Positions 16,121-25,711 are shown, numbered from the stretch's first letter. The stretch is 64,000 nt of DNA from Anaerotruncus colihominis (GCA_025146135.1 CP102255.1:1674001-1738000); one strand, 5' to 3'. The notes: a model not told the origin generated them from the sequence alone. Numbers and translations: made by a program.

Positions 16121-16813
16121 ATGGATTCTTTGACAGCCATCGGGCTTGATGTCGCCGCTGTAGCGGTTGTGGTATACTGTGCATACGCGGCAGCCAAGAA
16201 GGGCTTTTTACGTACGGTGGTGCAGATGATCGCTTATGTGGCGGTATTGGCTGCCGCTCTGTTTTTCAGCCGTTCGGCCGCGCCGGTCGTTTACGATCGT
16301 GTCGTTGAGCCGATTCTGATGCGTCAGGAGCTGCATGAGCCTACAGGGGATGCCGTGCTTGTATCTGCGTCATCCAATGAGGAACCGGCCTCGCTTGATG
16401 GGATTATCGGTGATACGATCGATGAATTTTTGGGCGGTGAATCTGCCGGAGATGTGACCGACGGACTGATTGGAGATCTGGCGGACGCAACGCTGCGCCC
16501 CATGATGATCAGCACGATTTCGGCAATTGGTTTTGTTTTGCTGTTTGCTGTGCTGTCGCTTGCCGCCAATATCCTGTTGTCGGCGCTCGGTATCATTAAC
16601 CATTTGCCAGTGATCGGCACACTCAATGCGGCGCTTGGCTGTGTGGTTGGAATCCTGCAAGGGCTGCTGATCGTTTGGATTCTTGGCGTATTAATCAGCG
16701 GCGTGCTGAATCTGAATTCTGACGGTTGGTGGATTTTTACGCAGGAGGCGGTAGGACGCACACATATATTTCACTACTTTTTGACGCCGGAGCTGCTTGC
16801 ACGGTTCCAATAG
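16121..16813 (+). CDS. CvpA family membrane protein
   Basis: A 230-residue protein with four hydrophobic segments (about residues 6-24, 31-50, 128-150 and 165-192), and a Ser/Glu/Asp-rich loop (about 75-120). The pattern YCAYAAAKKGFLRTVVQMIAYVAVLAAALFFS near the N-terminus matches the CvpA/colicin V production family. The molecular role of the family is not settled (envelope homeostasis, biofilm and purine-linked phenotypes in other species). ATG 16121 is preferred because AAAGGA lies 7 bases upstream; an in-frame ATG at 16106 is possible. Its upstream region is the 110-bp repeat array, whose last TATAAT lies about 50 bases from the start. Confidence 0.8.
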   Translation: MDSLTAIGLDVAAVAVVVYCAYAAAKKGFLRTVVQMIAYVAVLAAALFFSRSAAPVVYDRVVEPILMRQELHEPTGDAVLVSASSNEEPASLDGIIGDTIDEFLGGESAGDVTDGLIGDLADATLRPMMISTISAIGFVLLFAVLSLAANILLSALGIINHLPVIGTLNAALGCVVGILQGLLIVWILGVLISGVLNLNSDGWWIFTQEAVGRTHIFHYFLTPELLARFQ

Positions 16814-16996
16814 ATCTCAACGGTTTGACCAACAAATCGGTATGAAAAGCGGAGCAATGGGAAAAGCAGCGGCACGGCCGGCAATTAAAAATAGCCTAGG
16901 AATGCATTGGGAGAGGAAATTGGGAAATCCGCTGGTGCGGCGGTGTTTCCGGCGGGATGCTTAAAAAAATCGGCGTCCCTGCGAGGGGGAGTCTGA

Positions 16997-17545
16997 ATGA
17001 AACTGAATGTGCCGAACGCGTTGACTTTGTTTCGAATTCTGCTGATTCCGGTATACTTATGGCGATATCTGACCGCACAAAGTCAGATGGATTATTTAAC
17101 AGCGGCGGGAATTTTACTGCTTTCGGCGCTCAGCGATACGATGGATGGATATATCGCAAGGCGCTTTCATCAAATTACCCAGCTTGGAAAAATTCTTGAT
17201 CCGGCGGCGGACAAGCTTACGCTGGCTGCAGTAATTGTTTCGCTGTGGCTGACACGGCCAAATTGGTGGCCGTTGTACACGCTGTTTATTCTCAAGGAGT
17301 TTTTGATGCTGCTGGGCGGCCTGCGCCTGCATCGCAAGCAGGTCAAAATTGAAGGGGCAAAATGGTTCGGAAAGCTCTCGACAATCATGTTTTATGTGAT
17401 TATGATTATCATTGTGGCGATGCCGCAGCTTCAGGATCGCACAATCCTGACCATGCTGTTGGTGTTGCTAGTATTCATGCTTTTTTCACTTTTGAGATAC
17501 GGAATGCTGTTTTGCCATATGTTGAAAAATTCAACAAAAAAATGA
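16997..17545 (+). CDS. pgsA: CDP-diacylglycerol--glycerol-3-phosphate 3-phosphatidyltransferase
   Basis: Makes phosphatidylglycerol phosphate from CDP-diacylglycerol and glycerol-3-phosphate at the membrane. The 182-residue protein has the CDP-alcohol phosphotransferase signature in SDTMDGYIARR ... GKILDPAADK (D-x2-D-G-x2-A-R-x8-G-x3-D-x3-D, about residues 47-73), which holds the catalytic metal-binding Asp residues. Several hydrophobic segments follow. The start is preceded by GAGGGGGAG. PgsA is favoured over other CDP-alcohol transferases because of length and the MKLNVPNALTLFRILLIP start; a cardiolipin-type enzyme is less likely. Confidence 0.9.
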   Translation: MKLNVPNALTLFRILLIPVYLWRYLTAQSQMDYLTAAGILLLSALSDTMDGYIARRFHQITQLGKILDPAADKLTLAAVIVSLWLTRPNWWPLYTLFILKEFLMLLGGLRLHRKQVKIEGAKWFGKLSTIMFYVIMIIIVAMPQLQDRTILTMLLVLLVFMLFSLLRYGMLFCHMLKNSTKK

Positions 17546-17662
17546 TACCGTATTAGTAGATTATTTATCTGGTATTAATATGCTGTTCACAACGGGCATA
17601 TACAATATAACCTGAATAATTATTTTAACAGCGCGGATGGATAGGGGAGCCTGGTTCATCCT

Positions 17663-17701
17663 GCGCGGGCAAATGCCCGCGCAACCGCTGCCCGCGCGCT
17701 T
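17663..17701 (+). promoter_or_regulatory. Possible alternative-hairpin leader upstream of clpE
   Basis: GCGCGGGC (17663-17670) can pair with GCCCGCGC at 17675-17682 (loop AAAT). A second GCCCGCGC, 17690-17697, is followed by GCTTTT. The two mutually exclusive pairings resemble an attenuator or pause-site design in the clpE leader. I see no CIRCE or clear CtsR operator here. Regulatory role is speculative. Confidence 0.3.
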
Positions 17702-17770
17702 TTCGCTGTCCAAAGCGCCGGGGGTTCCCGGTCTGGCCGGCGGGGCAGTGGCGGAAAGGAGCAAAAACTG

Positions 17771-20089
17771 ATGGATATGATGTGTTCAAGATGCAAGAAA
17801 CGTCTTGCCGTTGTTTTTATGACGCGGCTTGAAGGAGATAAAACAATTTATGAGGGGCTGTGTCTGCGGTGCGCCAAGGAATTGGGGCTTAAACCGGTCA
17901 GCGATCTGATGGAGAAAATGGGAATCACAGACGACGAGCTGGACAATATGTCCGATCAGATGATGGATATGTTCGGCGGCGAAGGTGAAAATGGATTTGA
18001 AATGGGTGGTGCGCAGGCGCTTCCGTTTTTGCAGAATATCCTCGGCGCAGTCGGAAACGGTGAGATTATTCCGCAAAAGCCGAAGGAAGAAAAGGATTCG
18101 CCAAAGGAACCTACAGTCAGGCCGGCTGAGAGGCCGAAACAAAAGGAACGCGGCCGCCGGGGGGTGCCGGAGAAAAAGTATAAGCATCTCGACGCCTACT
18201 GCGACAATCTTTCACTCAAGGCGGAGCAGGGCAAGATCGACCGGATTATCGGCCGTGAGCGCGAAATTTATCGTGTGATTCAGATTTTGAACCGGCGAAC
18301 AAAGAACAATCCCTGCCTGATTGGCGAGCCGGGCGTCGGAAAGACAGCCGTTGCAGAGGGGATTGCGCAGAAGCTCGCAAGCGGCGATGTGCCATACCGT
18401 CTCGCGGACAAAAAGCTGTATTTGCTTGACCTGACGGCTCTGATCGCCGGCACACAGTTTCGCGGACAATTTGAAAGCCGGGTCAAGGGGCTTGTTGAGG
18501 ATATCAAGGACGCGGGAAATGTCATCCTGTTCATCGACGAGGTTCACAATCTCGTCGGCGCGGGTGATTCAGAAGGTTCTATGAATGCCGCCAATATCCT
18601 TAAACCTGCGCTGTCACGCGGTGAGATCCAGGTGATCGGCGCGACAACCTTCAACGAATACCGCAAACATATTGAGAAAGACGCAGCGCTCGAGCGCCGT
18701 TTCCAGCCGGTCACGGTTGAAGAACCGTCGATCGAGGACACGGTCGATATTATCAAGGGTGTACGCAGCTATTATGAAAATCACCACCGCGTCAAGGTCA
18801 GCGATGATCTTTCGCGGATGGCGGTTGTGCTGTCGGAGCGGTACATTACGGATCGTTTTCTTCCGGACAAGGCGATCGACTTGCTGGATGAAGCATGTTC
18901 AGCAGCCGTCCTGCGCAATACGCAGTTGGCTGAATACGATAAATTGACAAAGCAGCTTGCAGATACAAATGAACAATTGGAGGAGTTGGAAGCCGCCACC
19001 GACGAGCCGGATTATGAGTCGATTGCCCGCCTGCGCGGTGAAACAATCGTTCTGAATGAAAAAATTAATGAGCTTGCGCCGACGGCGGTTGACCAGCCGG
19101 TTACGCTTGACGATCTTGCAGGTGTGATTGAGCTTTGGACAGGGATTCCCGCAGCGAAAATCCGTGAAACAGAGCTGCGCCGTGTGGCAAAGCTGGAGCC
19201 TGCGCTTCTTGAACGTATCATTGGACAGGATGAGGCTGTTTCGCTTGTTGCGGCCGCCGTGCGCCGTTCCCGTGTGCAAATTTCCGCGCGCCGCAGGCCC
19301 GCCTCGTTCATCTTTGTCGGACCGACCGGCGTTGGAAAAACAGAACTGGTCAAGGTTCTTTCAAAGGAATTGTTTGATTCGGCCGATCCGCTGATCCGTC
19401 TCGATATGTCTGAGTTTATGGAAAAACATACAGTCAGCCGGCTGGTTGGCTCTCCGCCGGGATATGTCGGTTATGACGAGGCGGGACAGTTGACAGAAAA
19501 GGTCCGCCGCAAACCATATTCGGTCGTCCTGTTCGACGAGATTGAGAAGGCGCATCCGGATGTTCTCAATATCCTGCTTCAAATCTTGGACGAAGGCCGT
19601 ATCACTGACGCGCATGGCCGAGTCTGCTCATTTGAGAACACAGTGATTGTGATGACCTCGAACGCCGGCAGCGAACGCAAGGAAAGTGCGCTCGGTTTCA
19701 ACCGTACTACTGGCGAAATCGCCAAGGATAAGGCGATGAAGGCGCTTTCAGAGTTTTTGCGGCCTGAATTTTTGGCGCGTGTCGACGAGGTTGTTGTGTT
19801 CCGGCCGCTCAGTGAAGCCGATTACCGCAAAATCGCGGCTTTGATGCTGGGCGAATTGAAGGCGCCTCTCGCAGAGAAGGGAATTACCTTCGGCTGGGAC
19901 GACGAGGCTGCGGCATATATTGCCAGCAAAGCGGTCGGCGGCAAGAGCGGCGCGCGCGACCTGCGCACCATTATCCGCAAGGAGGTCGAGGATGCGATCA
20001 GTTTGCGGCTGGTGGAGGATCCGGATAATATCCCGGCTCTGATGAAAGTTACAACTGAAGATGGAAAGCTGAAAATGCTTTACAGTTAA
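17771..20089 (+). CDS. clpE: ClpE-type ATP-dependent Clp protease ATP-binding subunit
   Basis: An HSP100 unfoldase of 772 residues. The N-terminus has a zinc finger C5-x2-C8 ... C31-x2-C34 ([17 protein letters not shown]), diagnostic for ClpE rather than ClpC. A low-complexity linker (about 100-135) follows. AAA+ domain 1 has Walker A GEPGVGKT at 185-192. The middle coiled coil (around 380-430) is short. AAA+ domain 2 has Walker A GPTGVGKT at 517-524. An LGF tripeptide (SALGFNRT, about 640) provides the ClpP docking loop, so it should feed ClpP. RBS GGAAAGGAG precedes ATG 17771. A separate transcription unit with its own terminator. Confidence 0.93.
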   Translation: MDMMCSRCKKRLAVVFMTRLEGDKTIYEGLCLRCAKELGLKPVSDLMEKMGITDDELDNMSDQMMDMFGGEGENGFEMGGAQALPFLQNILGAVGNGEIIPQKPKEEKDSPKEPTVRPAERPKQKERGRRGVPEKKYKHLDAYCDNLSLKAEQGKIDRIIGREREIYRVIQILNRRTKNNPCLIGEPGVGKTAVAEGIAQKLASGDVPYRLADKKLYLLDLTALIAGTQFRGQFESRVKGLVEDIKDAGNVILFIDEVHNLVGAGDSEGSMNAANILKPALSRGEIQVIGATTFNEYRKHIEKDAALERRFQPVTVEEPSIEDTVDIIKGVRSYYENHHRVKVSDDLSRMAVVLSERYITDRFLPDKAIDLLDEACSAAVLRNTQLAEYDKLTKQLADTNEQLEELEAATDEPDYESIARLRGETIVLNEKINELAPTAVDQPVTLDDLAGVIELWTGIPAAKIRETELRRVAKLEPALLERIIGQDEAVSLVAAAVRRSRVQISARRRPASFIFVGPTGVGKTELVKVLSKELFDSADPLIRLDMSEFMEKHTVSRLVGSPPGYVGYDEAGQLTEKVRRKPYSVVLFDEIEKAHPDVLNILLQILDEGRITDAHGRVCSFENTVIVMTSNAGSERKESALGFNRTTGEIAKDKAMKALSEFLRPEFLARVDEVVVFRPLSEADYRKIAALMLGELKAPLAEKGITFGWDDEAAAYIASKAVGGKSGARDLRTIIRKEVEDAISLRLVEDPDNIPALMKVTTEDGKLKMLYS

Positions 20090-20103
20090 GTCAAAGAAGC
20101 AAA

Positions 20104-20142
20104 AAAAGGCAGGGCGTTCGTGATAAGAACGCCCTGCCTTTT
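20104..20142. terminator. Bidirectional terminator between clpE and the M23 lipoprotein gene
   Basis: A-rich 5' side, stem AAAAGGCAGGGCGTTC (20104-20119) / GAACGCCCTGCCTTTT (20127-20142), 7-base loop, T-rich 3' side. It serves the two convergent genes. Confidence 0.93.
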
Positions 20143-20154
20143 CTTTTTATTTGC

Positions 20155-21366
20155 TTAGATGCCGTCGTTGACAGCGGTCCAGGGATTGACAAACACATTA
20201 TTAACCGACAGGGCAAAGTGCAGATGCGGTCCTGTCGAATATCCGGTCGAACCAACAGTGCCGATCTGATCGCCCTTTTTAACGGTATCGCCTGTTTTGA
20301 CATTCAGGGAATCCATATGGTAGTACCAGCTTTTTAATCCAAATCCATGTTCGATTATGACTGTATTGCCGGTCAGTTGGAGATAGTCGGCGAACAAAAC
20401 GCGCCCGTTGTTGGCCGCCGAGACGACAGTGCCGCGCGCCGCAGCGATATCGGTGCCGTTGTGCCGCGTGGGCGTCGGGTCGTCGTTTGTATAACGGATG
20501 CTTCCAAACTGTGTTGAGATGGGTCCAAAGGTTGGCTGTTGGAATGGGTTTTCCCAATATTTCTCCTCATCGCAAATCAGTTTAAGAGGCTCAATCTTTT
20601 CGTTCCACTCCGCATTGGCCTGAGCACTCAGCGCCGTTTCAGCGGCAGTAGATTGAGGCATGGTCATATACTGCACATCAAAATCCTGCTCCTGCACCGT
20701 GAGAGAGTGTGTCAATGTCTGCCCGCCGGCCTGAACTGTAACAGTATAAACTCCGGGAGAAGCCGTATAACGGATTGGAAGCAGGGCGATCTTTTCCGCT
20801 CCATAAGAGGATGACGCGCTCGTAAAAAATCGCGGAGCGAATCCAAGATCGGTTTGCGCTGTCAGCTCTGTTCCCTCGGCGTGAGCTACACTGATACGGA
20901 GCGTCTCTCCCTGTTTGATGGCCGAGGCCGCCGTCAACGTTGCAGGAAAATCACAATCCATATCAAACATGTATGTATCCCCTCTTGAAGTTGTCACAAT
21001 GTATCGGAACTGCCCATCACAAGTAGGGATGAATTTTTCATCAGCATTTCCTTTAAAGATGGATTCGGCCTCATAAAAAACGCTGTATGTTGTCCCTGCC
21101 GGGGCTGCGGAAAGATCGGGAAGCTGGTCGTGTGATTTGACTGTAAACAGCGGTACGCTGCCAATTTCTACTTGGGCAGTCTGTTCCCCAAGCGATACAG
21201 AAAGCGGCTGCGCCGCACGGGATGATACAGAAGCGGTGCGAGAGGAACTGTCATCCGAAACGGTTGAAGCGGTTTGCTTTGGAGAAAGCAGGCGCGCGCC
21301 ACATGCTGAAAGTGTAAATGCGGCGCAGAGCGTCAATGCGGACAAACGGATGGGAAGGTTTTTCAT
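20155..21366 (-). CDS. M23 family (LytM) peptidase lipoprotein
   Basis: A 403-residue lipoprotein: signal peptide with lipobox LSAC (lipidated Cys22), a Ser/Thr-rich spacer, then a middle region of beta-sandwich character (about 60-270). The C-terminal LytM domain (about 285-400) contains the zinc ligands in HNGTDIAA (H and D) and GPHLHF (HxH), plus WYYHMDSLNVKTGD. Such enzymes cut peptidoglycan stem or cross-bridge peptides; all metal ligands are present, so it is probably active. The spacer and middle domain are variable between relatives. Single gene, convergent with clpE. Confidence 0.9.
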   Translation of the reverse strand: MKNLPIRLSALTLCAAFTLSACGARLLSPKQTASTVSDDSSSRTASVSSRAAQPLSVSLGEQTAQVEIGSVPLFTVKSHDQLPDLSAAPAGTTYSVFYEAESIFKGNADEKFIPTCDGQFRYIVTTSRGDTYMFDMDCDFPATLTAASAIKQGETLRISVAHAEGTELTAQTDLGFAPRFFTSASSSYGAEKIALLPIRYTASPGVYTVTVQAGGQTLTHSLTVQEQDFDVQYMTMPQSTAAETALSAQANAEWNEKIEPLKLICDEEKYWENPFQQPTFGPISTQFGSIRYTNDDPTPTRHNGTDIAAARGTVVSAANNGRVLFADYLQLTGNTVIIEHGFGLKSWYYHMDSLNVKTGDTVKKGDQIGTVGSTGYSTGPHLHFALSVNNVFVNPWTAVNDGI

Positions 21367-21565
21367 TGTGTGATGCCTCCTTTTTGATCATGCAGCGCTT
21401 GGCAACAAAATGGGATGCAAAACAGGCCAAAGCCAAACGCACCAGGGGTATTTGCTGTATTCATTTTACCGTGACAGTTCCAAAAGGTCAATGGCGCTTT
21501 TTGTTGCGTTTTCCTTTCGCAATTAATATTACAATCTTCAATTCAGGCGTTTTTTGAAAAACTAC
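21367..21565. other. Intergenic segment between M23 gene and trp T-box promoter
   Basis: About 200 bases with no supportable gene. The minus-strand M23 gene starts at its left end (AGGAGG just upstream of its ATG on that strand); the right half is AT-rich. Confidence 0.5.
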
Positions 21566-21594
21566 TTGACAGATTGGGGCTTTATGCATATAAT
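21566..21594 (+). promoter_or_regulatory. Consensus sigma-A promoter of the trpB leader
   Basis: Perfect TTGACA (21566-21571) and TATAAT (21589-21594) with a 17-base spacer. Transcription would start near 21601, at the 5' edge of the T-box leader. Confidence 0.92.
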
Positions 21595-21600
21595 GAAGTA

Positions 21601-21880
21601 AATCAAAAACCGATGATTAAGAAGAGTAGGCATGGAAACACGCTTCACAGAGAGCCGCCGATGGTGGGAAAGCGGCAGGGGTGGCCATGTTGAATGGACT
21701 TATGAGGGCAGGACGAACGGTGAACCTAGTAGTGCCTGACGGGAACTCCACCCGTTATCAAGGGAGCATGTATGCTTGTACATGGAATGAGTGGACGCGT
21801 CATGCGTCAATTTGGGTGGTACCGCAGAAGCAAAGGCTTTTGTCCCAGTTTTTAAAACTGGAGACAGAGGCCTTTTTTGA
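21601..21880 (+). ncRNA. T-box riboswitch, tryptophan specifier
   Basis: A leader of about 280 nt. The highly conserved T-box sequence TGGGTGGTACCGC is at 21813-21825. Upstream, the stem I region contains AGAGAGCCG (AG-bulge-type motif, about 21650) and TTGAATGGACT (about 21692-21702), where TGG would be the specifier codon for tRNA-Trp. Downstream, the terminator hairpin (21832-21878) ends in TTTTTT. Uncharged tRNA-Trp would stabilise the antiterminator and switch on the downstream trpB. The specifier is assigned by eye from the GAA-TGG context and fits the downstream gene. Confidence 0.9.
21832..21878 (+). terminator. T-box terminator hairpin
   Basis: AAAGGC...TGTC...CAGTTTT pairs with AAAACTG...GACA...GGCCTTT and runs into TTTTTT. 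It competes with the antiterminator that includes the T-box sequence. Confidence 0.85.
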
Positions 21881-21964
21881 TGCATTTCGATCCACACTCT
21901 GGTCCCGCAGTCATCCGGATTTGATCAAATATAATTTTGGCAAAGCTGAAAGGGGTAATTTAAT

Positions 21965-23341
21965 ATGACTAAGATTCCACACAGACTGTATCTCACTGAG
22001 GACCAGATGCCGAAGCAGTGGTATAACCTGCGCGCTGATATGAAGGAGCAGCCCGATCCGATTATCAATCCGGCTACCATGCGGCCGGCTGTGGAGGAAG
22101 ACCTTTATCCGGTATTTTGCAAAAAGCTGGCGCATCAGGAGATGGATGCCCAAACACGTTTCGTCGATATCCCCGAGCCGGTTCAGGAGATGTATAAAAT
22201 TTATCGCCCATCGCCGCTGATTCGTGCCTATGAGCTTGAACGCGCGCTCGATACGCCCGCCAGGATCTATTATAAGTTTGAAGGCAACAACACCTCCGGC
22301 AGTCACAAGTTGAACTCAGCCATTGCACAGGCATATTACGCGAAGGAACAGGGGCTTACAAGCCTGACGACCGAAACCGGCGCAGGTCAGTGGGGGACGG
22401 CGCTTTCGGAGGCATGCTGTTATTTCGATATACCTTTGACAGTTTATATGGTCAAGGTTTCCTATGAACAAAAACCGTTCCGAAAGTCTGTGATGCATAC
22501 CTTTGATGCAAATGTGATTGCAAGCCCAAGCGAAACGACAGAGGTCGGACGCCGGATTCTTGCCGAAAATCCAAAAACAACGGGGAGCCTTGGCTGTGCG
22601 ATCTCAGAAGCGGTGGAGAAAGCTGTAACAACCAAGGGCTGCCGCTATGTGCTTGGCTCAGTGCTCAATCAGGTGTTGCTGCATCAATCGATCATTGGCT
22701 TGGAATCGCAGACAGCAATGGAGATTCTTGGTGAATACCCTGATATTATCATTGGGTGCGCTGGCGGAGGCTCCAACCTTGGCGGGTTGATTGCTCCGTT
22801 TATGCGCGATAAGCTGACCGGAAAGGCGAACCCCAGAATTATTGCGGTGGAACCCGCTTCCTGTCCTTCCTTTACACGCGGCAAATATGCTTACGATTTC
22901 TGCGATACCGGAAAAATTACGCCGATGGCACGCATGTATACGCTCGGCTGCGGGTTTATCCCATCGGCCAACCACGCCGGCGGCCTGCGGTATCACGGGA
23001 TGTCCCCCATTCTTTCCAAGCTGTACCATGACGGATATATGGAGGCGGTTTCGGTCGAGCAGACAAGCGTATTTGAGGCGGCAACGTATTTTGCAAAGCA
23101 CGAAACAATTCTGCCCGCGCCGGAATCAGCTCACGCTATCCGCGCGGCCATTGATGAGGCGCTTAAATGTAAAGAAAGCGGCGAAAGCAAAACGATCCTG
23201 TTTGGTCTGACCGGCACCGGATATTTTGATATGACTGCGTATGCGTCCTATCAGGAAGGACATATGCAGGATTACATCCCGACCGACGAGGAATTGCAAA
23301 AAGGCTTCGACAGCCTTCCGCATATCCCAGACATTCAATGA
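21965..23341 (+). CDS. trpB2: Tryptophan synthase beta-like PLP enzyme (TrpB2 type)
   Basis: Condenses indole (or an activated donor) with serine to tryptophan; the long TrpB2 subgroup acts without a tight TrpA partner. The 458-residue length and N-terminal extension (TEDQMPKQWYNLRADM) are typical of TrpB2, not TrpB1 (~400). The PLP lysine is in GSHKLNSAIAQ (about residue 119), the glycine-rich phosphate loop is CAGGGSNLGG, and GAGQWGTALS is the TrpB2 form of the catalytic-Glu loop. No trpA or other trp gene is adjacent, and a Trp T-box controls it, so it likely serves indole salvage under tryptophan limitation. Confidence 0.95.
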   Translation: MTKIPHRLYLTEDQMPKQWYNLRADMKEQPDPIINPATMRPAVEEDLYPVFCKKLAHQEMDAQTRFVDIPEPVQEMYKIYRPSPLIRAYELERALDTPARIYYKFEGNNTSGSHKLNSAIAQAYYAKEQGLTSLTTETGAGQWGTALSEACCYFDIPLTVYMVKVSYEQKPFRKSVMHTFDANVIASPSETTEVGRRILAENPKTTGSLGCAISEAVEKAVTTKGCRYVLGSVLNQVLLHQSIIGLESQTAMEILGEYPDIIIGCAGGGSNLGGLIAPFMRDKLTGKANPRIIAVEPASCPSFTRGKYAYDFCDTGKITPMARMYTLGCGFIPSANHAGGLRYHGMSPILSKLYHDGYMEAVSVEQTSVFEAATYFAKHETILPAPESAHAIRAAIDEALKCKESGESKTILFGLTGTGYFDMTAYASYQEGHMQDYIPTDEELQKGFDSLPHIPDIQ

Positions 23342-23362
23342 TTAAACAGCACCCCGTATCAA

Positions 23363-23404
23363 AAAAGCCCGCTGTCCAGCGTTCATTTGGGACAGTGGGC
23401 TTTT
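23363..23404 (+). terminator. Terminator of trpB2
   Basis: Stem AAAAGCCCGCTGTCC (23363-23377) / GGACAGTGGGCTTTT (23390-23404) with one wobble, 12-base loop. It lies 22 bases after the stop and can also serve the convergent minus-strand gene. Confidence 0.88.
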
Positions 23405-23439
23405 GATATATTATTCTGCCGCTTATAAATAACAGATTT

Positions 23440-24291
23440 TCACTGATTGGCAGATTGCTTTGAGCGTCTGTATTTGCGGCTGTTTCTGTGTACAAAAGGC
23501 TTCATCCGTCCGGCATGATGTCGATGGCCGGCACACTGACCGGAGTCGTATACCCGCTTTCGAAGCGCCGTATGCTTTACGGTGCGCTGAGGCTGCATCG
23601 GTTGATCAGACCTGCGGCCGAGGGGTTCCATTTTACTTTCGACAGGCCATGAGGGCTTCGTCTCCTCCGGTTCCAGCCACATGGGGGCGAAAAATGCATC
23701 GTCGTCGTCCGATCCCTCAGCGGCGTCAAAGAGCGTGTTTGCGTCATATGACTCATCCTCCGGCTCTGGCAAATCCGGTGAAACAAATAAATCCTTGCGG
23801 CGCAGACAGTAGCCAACGAATAGGAGAGCTGTCAAAGCGCCACAGATTGCCGCGGGTATAGGCGGCCGCGCCATGACCGAAAGTGGCGGTGGAAGAAACA
23901 GACAGACCGCACCCAATAACAGGGCAGCGATGTTGATCGCCAATGCCAGTATATCGAAGAAACGCAGGAATAGGAAAGCGGAGATTGTAAGGATGCATGA
24001 AGCAATCCAAAAAATTCCGAATGGAGGAAGCTGTCCGCTTCCAAGCAACCGGATCAGGATGTAGGCGTCGCGCGCCGCCCAGAAGGGAAGAAGAACATTC
24101 TGATAAGCCTTGAGCAGGCAGATTGGCCGTGAGGTTTCGCTGAGGCGAGCGTCAAGCACGGCGCTTAATGTCCAGGCGCGGGCATATGCAAGCTTGGTTT
24201 CAAACTTGTTGCGCCTGAGAAAAAGCAAAAAATAAGCACAGCAGCCGCCCAAAAGGCAGACAAATCCAAACAATCCCAACAGTTGAAGCAT
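23440..24291 (-). CDS. Hypothetical multi-pass membrane protein
   Basis: A 283-residue protein from ATG 24291, for which GAGG lies about 13 bases upstream; a longer frame exists but has no better site. It has five or six hydrophobic segments in the first ~180 residues (LLGLFGFVCLLGGCCAYFLLFL, PFGIFWIASCILTISAFLFL, LALAINIAALLLGAVCLFL and others). The ~100-residue cytoplasmic tail is first acidic (PEPEDESYDANTLFDAAEGSDDDD) and then very basic. I do not recognise the family. It is flanked by terminators, so probably monocistronic. Confidence 0.6.
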   Translation of the reverse strand: MLQLLGLFGFVCLLGGCCAYFLLFLRRNKFETKLAYARAWTLSAVLDARLSETSRPICLLKAYQNVLLPFWAARDAYILIRLLGSGQLPPFGIFWIASCILTISAFLFLRFFDILALAINIAALLLGAVCLFLPPPLSVMARPPIPAAICGALTALLFVGYCLRRKDLFVSPDLPEPEDESYDANTLFDAAEGSDDDDAFFAPMWLEPEETKPSWPVESKMEPLGRRSDQPMQPQRTVKHTALRKRVYDSGQCAGHRHHAGRMKPFVHRNSRKYRRSKQSANQ

Positions 24292-24498
24292 TGTATTGTC
24301 ATTTCCTCTGATGTCGTATTTTGTCGAATTAAGTATAACATGATTTAGTATAGAAAACAAGACGATTAAGTCGGATATGAAGGAGCGAAAAAACTACTTT
24401 TTCCCAGAATATCGGGTGGATGAGACAGGCAATACTTTCTGTAGGAACGATCTGGCTTGTGAATCAATGTTGTGACAAAAATGAAGGGGGAGCGTCAG

Positions 24499-25116
24499 GT
24501 GGATATGCGTCCGGTTTGTATCGCACTGGGCTATTTATACGGTTCTTTTTTGACGGCGGATCTTGTTGTACGGGCCAAAACAGGGAAACACAGATGGGAT
24601 AGCTTTGGAAATCCCGGGACGGCAAACGTCGCATCGCGCTTGGGAACCCGATACGGTATAATCGTATTATGCGGCGATATCCTGAAAACTGTGTTGGCAT
24701 GCATCTGCGGCTTGCTTTTGCTTCCCGGCCCGGAGCGCCTGGGGGTTTTATATGCGGGCTTCGGCGCGGTGATTGGACACTGTTGGCCTGTTTGGAAAGG
24801 TTTTCGCGGCGGAAAAGGGATTGCCTGCGCGGGGACGGCGGCGGTGTTGTTTTCTCCGGCTATCGGTTTTGGCGCGCTGATTGGCGGCGCAGCGGCTGTA
24901 CTAGTATCAGGATATTTGGCACTTGGTTCTGCGGCGATTGCAGCCCTCCTGCCGGCGCTGGCTCTTTTGTCTGGCAGGGGGACGCAGCCGACTGCTGTTT
25001 TGGCGGCGGCAGGCATTATTTTGCTGCTTCGCCACCGGAAAAACTTTGTGCAGATAGCGAACGGCGGAGAACTTTGCAGGAACTTTTTTTTATTGTTGAA
25101 AAACAAAAGTGATTGA
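24499..25116 (+). CDS. plsY: Glycerol-3-phosphate acyltransferase PlsY family
   Basis: PlsY transfers acyl groups from acyl-phosphate to glycerol-3-phosphate, the first step of phospholipid synthesis. The 205-residue membrane protein retains the three conserved blocks in altered form: SFGNPGTANVASRLG (usual GSGNPGATNVLR), GHCWPVWKGFRGGKGIACAGTAAV (GHxFPxxxxFKGGKG), and a more degenerate third block. GTG 24499 is chosen because AAGGGGGAG lies 6 bases upstream. Divergence from canonical PlsY (missing first-block Ser-Gly order, weak third block) suggests a paralogue; whether it is the main enzyme cannot be told. Confidence 0.82.
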   Translation: MDMRPVCIALGYLYGSFLTADLVVRAKTGKHRWDSFGNPGTANVASRLGTRYGIIVLCGDILKTVLACICGLLLLPGPERLGVLYAGFGAVIGHCWPVWKGFRGGKGIACAGTAAVLFSPAIGFGALIGGAAAVLVSGYLALGSAAIAALLPALALLSGRGTQPTAVLAAAGIILLLRHRKNFVQIANGGELCRNFFLLLKNKSD

Positions 25117-25203
25117 ACATCATAAAAATGACCCGTCAAAAAATACCTTTTTCAAGCCGCATAATTTTATTTTGGATACACACCCTATTGCGGGGTGATA
25201 TGT

Positions 25204-25617
25204 ATGGAAAAACTGCGTGAATATGCGGCGGTCTGTACAATCGGTTCGGTTGGATACAGCGCGATTGAAGTTCTCTGGCGTGGATTTACACATTGGACGA
25301 TGGCGCTGGCAGGCGGAGTTGGTTTTCTGCTTTTGTATTTGGCGGATCTGCGCATGGCCGGCCGTTCTCTGGTTGAAAAATGCGCGGCGGGCTGCGCGCT
25401 TTTGACGTCGGTGGAATTTGTATTCGGCGTTGTTGTCAACAAGCTTTGCGGGTTGCGCGTGTGGGACTATTCCCGGCGGAAAGGAAACCTGCTGGGACAG
25501 ATCTGTCCATTTTACTGTCTGCTTTGGTTTTTGCTTTGTATCCCGGTGATGCCATTCAGCGGCCTTGTGCGGGAACGGTTGTGCCCGCCGCGTGCCGGCA
25601 GCCGGATTGCCGCCTGA
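25204..25617 (+). CDS. PF06541 (putative ABC-transporter permease CmpB-like) membrane protein
   Basis: A 137-residue protein with four predicted membrane segments and the family motif GLRVWDYSRRKGNLLGQICPFYCLLWFLL (about residues 83-111), where the W-D-Y-S-x(4-6)-N-x-x-G-x-I/Y-C core is conserved. Members are annotated as putative ABC transporter type IV permeases without direct evidence. A larger member of the same family is encoded at 45303-46358. Likely role unknown; it is a short, stand-alone version. Confidence 0.75.
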   Translation: MEKLREYAAVCTIGSVGYSAIEVLWRGFTHWTMALAGGVGFLLLYLADLRMAGRSLVEKCAAGCALLTSVEFVFGVVVNKLCGLRVWDYSRRKGNLLGQICPFYCLLWFLLCIPVMPFSGLVRERLCPPRAGSRIAA

Positions 25618-25711
25618 GGTTCGTATAATCCTTCGGCCAAACGCTGGGGCAGGACATTGCTTTGACACAGCGTGCAACCGTGAAAATGGCCGATCTTGCG
25701 CAAGTATAAAA

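Noticed and set aside
21681-21968. 95-codon reading frame upstream of trpB2
   Set aside because: It overlaps the T-box leader, including the T-box sequence and terminator, and lacks a ribosome site.
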